Made by a program: the position numbers and the translations under genes
Shown: piece after piece, positions 57,128 to 64,000 of the stretch
Layout: each line of letters begins with the position of its first letter
How positions within the stretch are numbered: position 1 is the first letter of the stretch
Notes under the pieces: model-generated
What the model was told of the DNA's origin: nothing
Databases searched by the model: none
Seen by the model: only the letters and a program-made list of their open reading frames with translations
Assembly: GCA_029068165.1 (NCBI GenBank)
Contig: JAIEDA010000011.1
Location: 126,058-190,057, forward strand
Source: Clostridia bacterium
GTDB taxonomy: Bacteria > Bacillota > Clostridia > Christensenellales > UBA3700
Length of the DNA: 64,000 bases
Direction: 5' to 3'

Positions 57128-58693
57128 TTATTCCTCTTCCTCAGGTTCTACGTAAATTGCCGTAGCGTAAGTGTTGATATCGTCCTCGGTCATAAACTTA
57201 GGAATTTGATAATACGTTACGCCCTCTTCGTTAGCGTCGTCGGCAACGTAGTTTACCTTTATGCTTCCGTCCTCTTCCTTTGTAAGCGTAGCTTTACGGT
57301 AACCGCTCACGATTTCTCCGTAAGCGTAAACCACTTTGTTGGGTTCGCGAACGAAATCTTTTAGGTTGAGTCTATACATATAGTTGTAAGTATTGTCAAT
57401 ATAGTACATATAATCGCCGAGCAAGGAAATAGTCAACCAGCTCGTATTGATAGCTACGGCTATTTTGCCGGAATCGTCTTTATCGGCGGTTGCGGCGCTA
57501 ATCAGCGTAAAGCCGTCAGCCTTTTTTTGCGCGTCTTTGTCAGCGTAAGCAATTCTATAGAGCGAGTTGCTGAGCACGTAGTACATATATTCGCCTTCGA
57601 TCTTGATTATCTTAGCTCCGGTTGCGCTCAAAGTTGCGTAATCCTCGGTGTCGTCCTGAGTAGCGTTTGCAGCTATAGGTTTGTAGAGCTTAAGCGTAGC
57701 CGCCGACGTATCCATCAAACCTTTTTCAAAGCCGAGGCTTACGAAAGACGAGAGCGCGTTTACTGCAAACTTTTGCTCTTTTGACGCGTCAAACGCAAAG
57801 TCGTCGCCAAACTTGTATCCATAGGTGGAGGTAGTCTTTGAAGCGTCGTTGTTGTTTGCCGCCTTGGTATAGAACAAAACGTTTTCGCTTGCGTCGTAAG
57901 ATACCAACGCATAGGTAAACTGCTTAGAAAGGTCGTTTGCGCTGTCAGCGTATGTTTCGTCGGTGGTGATTGCCTTGACTTCTCCGTCTACGCAAACGTA
58001 CATATTGTTGTTTCTTCTCGGGCTGTTTTCCGAAGCCGACTTGATGAAGAATATGGTCGTGGACTTTTGAGTAAAGAGTACCGAGCTGACTTCTTCAGCC
58101 AAAGCTACGGACTTTTTCGTAACCTTTGAATTATCGTAGCTTACTTTGGAAAGCGTGTTGTTTTCGTAATAAATAAATTCGCTGTCAGTGAAAACGTACT
58201 GCGTGGTATTCGCCGACAAGGTAGCTATCTCCTGCGTTTTCGTTCCGTCTATCTTGGTGCGAGCGGCAACGAGTTGAGAAGTCAAAACGTTGCTAACGTT
58301 GTCCGTCTTGGTGCTCGGAGAGAGATAATATATCCACTCGCCGTAGATATAGAAACCGCCGTTGGTAGCGGAAGTATAAAACATCTTGGGTACTACGACC
58401 GCAGTTTCGCCGAGCGAACCGTCGTCGTTTATTTCGCTCTTCATAATGCTGCCCTTTACGGAAGCGTTGCCGAAATAGTTGTCGGACGGCTTGGTGATAT
58501 TGGAAGTAGCGTCCATACCGTTGACGTAGTAGAGGTATTTACCCTGCTGAACTACAAGTCCGCCGTTGTTTATCGCGTCTTCGTTTGCGTACTGCATCGT
58601 GCCGATAGGTCCAAACTTCGAGCAAGCGGCAAGCGCGCCCACAGCCAAACATACCACAAGACATAATACCAAGATTTTAGAAAATTTCTTCAT
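57128..58693 (-). CDS. secreted lipoprotein, DUF5050-like beta-propeller
   Basis: Start ATG 58693; lipobox VGALAAC; repeated xxYYxNxxxxxLYRxxxD motifs (YLYYVNGMD, WIYYLSPSTK, YMYYIDNTYNYMYRLNLKD). Confidence 0.7.
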   Translation of the reverse strand: MKKFSKILVLCLVVCLAVGALAACSKFGPIGTMQYANEDAINNGGLVVQQGKYLYYVNGMDATSNITKPSDNYFGNASVKGSIMKSEINDDGSLGETAVVVPKMFYTSATNGGFYIYGEWIYYLSPSTKTDNVSNVLTSQLVAARTKIDGTKTQEIATLSANTTQYVFTDSEFIYYENNTLSKVSYDNSKVTKKSVALAEEVSSVLFTQKSTTIFFIKSASENSPRRNNNMYVCVDGEVKAITTDETYADSANDLSKQFTYALVSYDASENVLFYTKAANNNDASKTTSTYGYKFGDDFAFDASKEQKFAVNALSSFVSLGFEKGLMDTSAATLKLYKPIAANATQDDTEDYATLSATGAKIIKIEGEYMYYVLSNSLYRIAYADKDAQKKADGFTLISAATADKDDSGKIAVAINTSWLTISLLGDYMYYIDNTYNYMYRLNLKDFVREPNKVVYAYGEIVSGYRKATLTKEEDGSIKVNYVADDANEEGVTYYQIPKFMTEDDINTYATAIYVEPEEEE

Positions 58694-58908
58694 TATAAAA
58701 ACTCCCATTCACGGATTAAGTTACTTTCTTTTTGAATTTGCTAAAGCAAAATCTCTTTACGGAAATTATAAGCGAAAGCAAACTCGCCGATACTATCGCT
58801 TATAATTATAATATAATACTCGCGTATAATGCAATAAGTTTTCTAAATATTACTGTAAGATTTTTAACAAATTTATAGACTTTTAGCCGTAAAACCCGTC
58901 AAAGCGGC

Positions 58909-59592
58909 TTATTTTTGCGAAGGCCGTACAGTCCAATCGATTGCTCCCCTGCCGTTCTTCTCAAGAAAATCGTTGGCTTTGGAAAAATGCTTGCATTCCA
59001 AAAAGCCGTTGTAGAACGACAGCGGACTGGGATGCACGCACTTGAGCACTAGATGCCTTGACGTATCGATGAGCTTTTCTTTGGCTTTGGCAGGATTGCC
59101 CCAAAGCATAAATACCGTGGGATAAGGACTGTCGCTTATCATTCGTATAACGCTGTCGGTAAAGCGTTCCCAGCCGATACCCGCGTGGCTTTGCGGCTTG
59201 CCCTCGCGCACGGTCAAAACGGTGTTGAGAAGCAGTACTCCCTCTTTCGCCCAACAAGTCAAATCACCGCTGGAGCTGACGGGGATTCCCAAATCGTACT
59301 CAAGCGCCTTGTAAATATTGACGAGCGACGGCGGACACTTTACTCCCTCTCGCACGGAAAAACTCAAGCCGTGCGCCTGTCCGTAGCCGTGATACGGGTC
59401 TTGACCTAAAATTACGACCTTGACGTTTTCGTAAGGGGTGTACTCAAACGCCGAGAGTATCTCTTTCATAGGCGGATATATCCTGTAATTTGAGTATTCC
59501 TCTTTCAAAAATTTGCGAATATTTTCAAAATAGTCTTGCGAAAGCTCGCTTTCCAAGACGTTGTCCCAACTGTTGCCCAAATGAGTCGACAT
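58909..59592 (-). CDS. ung: uracil-DNA glycosylase (family 1)
   Basis: VVILGQDPYHGYGQAHGLSFSV; HPSPLSFYNGF. Confidence 0.95.
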   Translation of the reverse strand: MSTHLGNSWDNVLESELSQDYFENIRKFLKEEYSNYRIYPPMKEILSAFEYTPYENVKVVILGQDPYHGYGQAHGLSFSVREGVKCPPSLVNIYKALEYDLGIPVSSSGDLTCWAKEGVLLLNTVLTVREGKPQSHAGIGWERFTDSVIRMISDSPYPTVFMLWGNPAKAKEKLIDTSRHLVLKCVHPSPLSFYNGFLECKHFSKANDFLEKNGRGAIDWTVRPSQK

Positions 59593-59709
59593 AGCTTTTT
59601 CTCCTGCGTAAAAACTTCGTTAAGTTCATTTTAACACATAGCGGAATATATGTCAATTTTACTTGTTGAAGAGGTAATATTAAATAATACGGTCAGAATT
59701 GATTACGTC

Positions 59710-60513
59710 CTACAGCTTAACCGCTATCTCTTTATGCGAAACGAATTTAAAAAGATACTTGAAGCCTATAGATTTGAGGTATTCGGATACTAAGGAATAC
59801 TTTTCGCAAAGACGCTCGATAAGATGCGCGTCCGAACCGAAAGTCAAAAGTTCTCCGCCAAGCTCTTTATATCGAATCAATATCTCTTTCGTCGGCAAAA
59901 AGTCAAGCGGAGTGCCTTTGCTTTGCGAGTTGACTTCAAGAGATTTTCCTTTGATGATAATCGTCTTTAAAATATCGTCTATCAAATCGGCGTGGTCGGC
60001 GTAATATAAATTTTTATCGGGATAAACGGACTTCCTTACCACGTAGCCGATATGTCCTACGCTGTCGTAATGATAAGGGCAATCAAGACTCTCCCTAACG
60101 GCTTTGAGATACGCTTCGTACGCGGTGAATTTCGTCCGCTTATCAAAGTACGACTTGAGATAACAGTCCTCGTATTCTACCGTGTGAACGGAGTTGATCG
60201 TAAAGTCGATATCGTAAGGCTTAAGAGTATGAAGATACAAATCGTTGGCCTCTTTCATATATCCGCATTCTATTCCAACGCCCACTTGAATTTTTTCGGC
60301 GTACTTTTCCTTGAGCGCGTAAAGCTCTTTGAAATGCTTGTCAAGGTCAATTTGTCGTATGAATGCAAATTCGGGAAGCAAAGTAAGTTCGCCGTCGTAG
60401 TGGTCGGTAATCGCCACGTATTCCATACCCAATTCAATAGCTCTCTCGATAATGGCGCTTGGCTCTTCCTTGCTGTCGTGCGAATGTTTGCAGTGAGTAT
60501 GCGTATCTATCAT
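59710..60513 (-). CDS. PHP-domain histidinol-phosphatase-like protein
   Basis: MIDTHTHCKHSHDSKE; AITDHYDGE; DSVGHIGYVVR; TFGSDAHL. Confidence 0.85.
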   Translation of the reverse strand: MIDTHTHCKHSHDSKEEPSAIIERAIELGMEYVAITDHYDGELTLLPEFAFIRQIDLDKHFKELYALKEKYAEKIQVGVGIECGYMKEANDLYLHTLKPYDIDFTINSVHTVEYEDCYLKSYFDKRTKFTAYEAYLKAVRESLDCPYHYDSVGHIGYVVRKSVYPDKNLYYADHADLIDDILKTIIIKGKSLEVNSQSKGTPLDFLPTKEILIRYKELGGELLTFGSDAHLIERLCEKYSLVSEYLKSIGFKYLFKFVSHKEIAVKL

Positions 60514-60551
60514 AATTCCTCTTTTAGCGTGAAAACGTTGTCCAACGGCTA

Positions 60552-62336
60552 TTAATACTTGATGGTCGCCCTGATTCTACGGATACCTGCCGACGAGGAC
60601 TGCTCTTTTTCTATCTTGAAGCTTCCGAGTTGTCCCGTATGCTCGGCGTGCGGTCCGCCGCAAATTTGCAAGTCTACGTCGCCGATTTGGTAGACCTTAA
60701 CTATCTCTCCGTATCTGGAACCGAATACGCCGACTGCGTTTTTCTCTCTCGCTTCTTCGATAGGCATTTCCATACATACGACGGGGATATCCCTCTTGAT
60801 AGCTTCGTTGACGGCGTCTTCGACAGCTTTCTTCTCTTCTTCGGTCAACGGTCTTGGGAAGTTGAAGTCGAAACGAAGTCTTTCGGGAGTTATGTTGCTG
60901 CCCTTTTGCTGAATGGTATCGTCTTTGAGTACCTTTTTAAGCGATGCGAGAAGCAAGTGCGTAGCCGTATGCAAGAAAGTCGTCATTTCGCTGCTGTCGG
61001 CAAGTCCGCCCTTAAACTTTTGTTCCGCGCCCTGTTGGGATTTCTTGATATGCTCTTGTTGAGCCGCCTCGTAACCCTCTATATCCACCAAAAAGCCTTT
61101 CTCTTTGCAAATCTCAACAGTCATTTCGATAGGAAAACCGTAAGTGTCGTAAAGTCTAAACGCCGTCTTTCCGTTGAGCGTGTCGCCCTTGACGAATTGC
61201 AGTACCTTATCAAGCTGTTTGATACCGTCCTCCAACGTCTTGGAAAACTTGTCTATCTCTTTGACAAGCTCGTCGTAAATCTTTTCGCTGTTGCTGTCAA
61301 GTTCCTCGTATACGCTTTTATATTGCTCCACGTAGATTTTTGCTACGTCTACCAAGCTTTGCGGCTCTATATTGAGTTGACGGGCAAACCTTACGCTCCT
61401 GCGTATAAGACGTCTGAGTACGTAGCCTTGGTCGACGTTGGACGGAACTATTCCGTTCTCGTCGCCGAGCAAGAACGTCGCCGTACGGATATGGTCGGCA
61501 ATTATGCGCATTGCCCGCGTATCCTGTTCGTCCGCGCCGTATTTCTTGTCGGAAAGCTTGCATATCCTGTCAATCGCGCCTGCAAATAAATCGGTTTCAT
61601 ATACCGACTTGTAGCCGTTGAGCATACATATAGTACGCTCCAGACCCATACCCGTATCGACGTTTTGCTGCGAGAGCTTCTCAAACTTGCCGTCGGCGTT
61701 GCGGTTGAACTCCATAAAGACGTTGTTCCAAATCTCCACCCATTTTCCGCAATCGCAGCTTGGGTCGCAATGCTCCGAGCAAGCCTTTTTTCCGGTATCT
61801 ATAAATATCTCGGTATCGCTTCCGCAAGGTCCCGTTGCGCCTGCGTACCACCAGTTGTTGGCTTTTGGAAGATAGAATATCCTATCTCTAGGTATTCCCA
61901 AACTCGCCCATACGTCGGCTGCTTCGTCATCTCTTGCGCAGTCCTCGTCGCCCGCAAAAACGGTTACGGCAATTTTCTCGACGGGAATTTGCAAAACCTT
62001 AGTCAAAAATTCAAAAGAAAAACTTATGGATTCTTTTCTAAAATAATCTCCCAACGACCAGTTGCCGAGCATTTCGAAAAACGTACAGTGAGTAGCGTCG
62101 CCAACCTCGTCTATATCGCCGGTGCGCACGCATTTTTGCACGTCGCAAAGTCTATTGCCGGCAGGATGCTTTTGTCCCAAAAGATACGGGACCAACGGAT
62201 GCATACCCGCAGTCGTAAAAAGTACCGAAGGATCGTTTTCGGGTATCAGCGAAGCCGACGGGATTATCTTGTGTCCCTTGGACTCGAAGAACTTCAAATA
62301 TTTTTCTCTTAATTCGTAAGATTTCAACTCTTTCAT
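60552..62336 (-). CDS. alaS: alanyl-tRNA synthetase, compact form (594 aa)
   Basis: LREKYLKFFESKGHKIIPSASLIPENDPSVLFTTAGMHPLVPYLLG; editing motifs HTATH and CGGPHAEHTGQLG; ends right after SSSAGIRRIRA. Confidence 0.92.
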   Translation of the reverse strand: MKELKSYELREKYLKFFESKGHKIIPSASLIPENDPSVLFTTAGMHPLVPYLLGQKHPAGNRLCDVQKCVRTGDIDEVGDATHCTFFEMLGNWSLGDYFRKESISFSFEFLTKVLQIPVEKIAVTVFAGDEDCARDDEAADVWASLGIPRDRIFYLPKANNWWYAGATGPCGSDTEIFIDTGKKACSEHCDPSCDCGKWVEIWNNVFMEFNRNADGKFEKLSQQNVDTGMGLERTICMLNGYKSVYETDLFAGAIDRICKLSDKKYGADEQDTRAMRIIADHIRTATFLLGDENGIVPSNVDQGYVLRRLIRRSVRFARQLNIEPQSLVDVAKIYVEQYKSVYEELDSNSEKIYDELVKEIDKFSKTLEDGIKQLDKVLQFVKGDTLNGKTAFRLYDTYGFPIEMTVEICKEKGFLVDIEGYEAAQQEHIKKSQQGAEQKFKGGLADSSEMTTFLHTATHLLLASLKKVLKDDTIQQKGSNITPERLRFDFNFPRPLTEEEKKAVEDAVNEAIKRDIPVVCMEMPIEEAREKNAVGVFGSRYGEIVKVYQIGDVDLQICGGPHAEHTGQLGSFKIEKEQSSSAGIRRIRATIKY

Positions 62337-62449
62337 AAATTACTCCCGCATAGAAGAATTTTCAAAATTTTCACATATATTATAATTTATCCTTTTTCAA
62401 ATAGCAAGGATTTGACCGCAAGTAATAAATCATCCGCTTTATACGGCGA

Positions 62450-62472
62450 GAGAAACGCGAATCGCGTTTCTC
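62450..62472. repeat. 10-bp hairpin between argS and alaS
   Basis: GAGAAACGCG-AAT-CGCGTTTCTC; no clear T-tract. Confidence 0.5.
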
Positions 62473-62543
62473 TTGGCTTTCATAATGATAAATTTTTTAT
62501 TTACTCAGTTAAGTTTAGTTTGACGATAGGAATTTCGACGTAT

Positions 62544-64000
62544 TTACATTTTTGCCGGCGTTGCTATACCCAGCAGTCCCAACGCGTTACTAAGCGCTTG
62601 CTTCACCGATTTAGTGAGCAAAAGTCTTGCGTTTTTAATTCCCGCTTTTTCGGAATTAATTTTATACTCGAAATAGAACTTATTGAAAGCTTGCGACAGG
62701 TCTACGGCAAAACGCGTCACTACGCTAGGCTCGTACTTCCTCGCGCTCTCTTTTAAAAGTTCGGGATATTTGTCCAAAAGCAATAGTATCGCCTTGCACG
62801 AGTCGTTGTCAAGACCGCTAAAGTCGATTTCCTCTCCTATGCCTCCGCTCTTTTCCAAAAGGCTGTTGCATCTTGCAAAAGTGTACTGAACGTACGGTCC
62901 AGTTTCGCCCTCGAAGTTGAGCACCTTGTCAAAGGAAAACGTCATATCTTTTATTCTACTGTTGTAGAGCACTCCAAACAAAACCGCGCCTACGCCTACT
63001 TGCTCGGCTATCTCTTGTTTGCCCTCGAGATCGGGATTCTTCTCGTCTATTACGGCTTTGGCTTTGGCTACGGCGGTATTGAGTACGTCCTCGAGGAAAA
63101 CGACGTTGCCCTCTCTCGTGGACATAGCTCCGCTCTCGAGCGAAACCATACCGTGCGCCACGTGTATCATATCTTTCGCCCATTCGCAACCCATCATTTC
63201 AAGCACCTTGAAAACCTGTTGGAAATGCAAATTTTGCTGATACGCTACCACGTATAAACATTTATAAAAGTCGTAAGTCTTTTTCCTGTAAAAAGCCGCC
63301 GCCATATCTCTCGTCGCGTAAAGCGTTGCGCCGTCCGAGCGTTGAAGCAAGCACGGAGGCATTGTATCGCCGTCAAACTTAACTACTCTTGCTCCGTCGC
63401 TCTCCACAAGCAAACCTTTTGCGGTGAGCTCGTCCAAGACAGGCTGCATTTTGTCATTATAGAATGACTCGCCCGCGTAGCTGTCAAACGTGATATTGAG
63501 CCTTTTATAAATTCTATCCACCTCTTTGAGCGTGATAGCTTTGAAGTACTCGAAAAGCTCGAGCGCCTCTTTATTTGAGTCCTCGATAGCCTTAAACCAC
63601 TTTCTCGCCTCGTCGCCTAAAGACGGATTTTTCTCTTCTTCTTTGTGGAACTTGACGTATATATCCACGAGCGCGCGCACGCCTCTTTTTTCTATATCGT
63701 TTCTATCGCCCCAAAGCTTGTACGCGACGATGAGCTTTCCAAACTGCGTGCCCCAATCGCCCAAGTGGTTTATTCCCACGACGTCGTAACCGAGCGTCTT
63801 GTAAATGCGGTAGATAGCTCCGCCGAGCGCGGTATTGAGCAAGTGTCCCATATGGAACGGCTTTGCGATATTCACGGACGAATAGTCTATACAAACCGTC
63901 TTGCCCTTGCCCTCGTCGCTCTTGCCGTAATTAGCGCCCGCTTTGAGCACTCCGTCCAAGACTTCGCGAGCGTAAAGCGCGTTGTCGAAAGTGAAGTTTA
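62544..64000 (-). CDS. argS: arginyl-tRNA synthetase, N-terminus cut by window edge
   Basis: VCIDYSSVNIAKPFHMGHLLNTALGGAIYRIYKTLGYDVVGINHLGDWGTQFGKL; frame stays open to position 64000. Confidence 0.94.
   Translation of the reverse strand, partial: NFTFDNALYAREVLDGVLKAGANYGKSDEGKGKTVCIDYSSVNIAKPFHMGHLLNTALGGAIYRIYKTLGYDVVGINHLGDWGTQFGKLIVAYKLWGDRNDIEKRGVRALVDIYVKFHKEEEKNPSLGDEARKWFKAIEDSNKEALELFEYFKAITLKEVDRIYKRLNITFDSYAGESFYNDKMQPVLDELTAKGLLVESDGARVVKFDGDTMPPCLLQRSDGATLYATRDMAAAFYRKKTYDFYKCLYVVAYQQNLHFQQVFKVLEMMGCEWAKDMIHVAHGMVSLESGAMSTREGNVVFLEDVLNTAVAKAKAVIDEKNPDLEGKQEIAEQVGVGAVLFGVLYNSRIKDMTFSFDKVLNFEGETGPYVQYTFARCNSLLEKSGGIGEEIDFSGLDNDSCKAILLLLDKYPELLKESARKYEPSVVTRFAVDLSQAFNKFYFEYKINSEKAGIKNARLLLTKSVKQALSNALGLLGIATPAKM

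Noticed and set aside
60630-61589. 319-aa ORF antisense to alaS
   Set aside because: Mirror of the alaS coding sequence; no family signature or RBS.
62450-62472. Hairpin between argS and alaS as a strong terminator
   Set aside because: Perfect 10-bp arms but no adjacent T-tract on either strand; function unclear.

Overview
The window looks like a chromosomal segment from a low-to-mid GC bacterium, probably Firmicutes/Clostridia-like. That placement is inferred from the Veg and DUF3794/LysM proteins, rubrerythrins, DUF815, the split MetH and the consensus sigma-A promoters. Housekeeping genes: partial ispE, veg, mutT-like NUDIX, metF / MetH-activation domain / metH, leuS-serS, ssrA (tmRNA), ung, PHP phosphatase, a very compact alaS, and partial argS. 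The accessory content is dominated by very large exported proteins: a 1712-aa membrane-spanning protein, an 894-aa surface protein with a divergent small XRE regulator, a BspA-like LRR protein, and a ~20-kb apparent operon for three giant surface proteins (~2583, ~1951 and ~2055 aa). Points most worth following up: (i) the XRE gene with a 16-bp palindrome exactly filling the 17-bp spacer of a divergent TTGACA/TATTAT promoter; (ii) a TetR / 4-TM / 26-aa four-cysteine micropeptide cassette joined by two ATGA overlaps; (iii) an internal lipobox in the 2066-aa ORF; (iv) a rubrerythrin paralog whose diiron ligands appear substituted while its rubredoxin domain is intact; (v) the giant-protein operon and its internal repeats; (vi) a compact alanyl-tRNA synthetase. 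No CRISPR array, rRNA, tRNA or transposase was recognised. Function assignments come from reading sequence motifs only; no searches were run.
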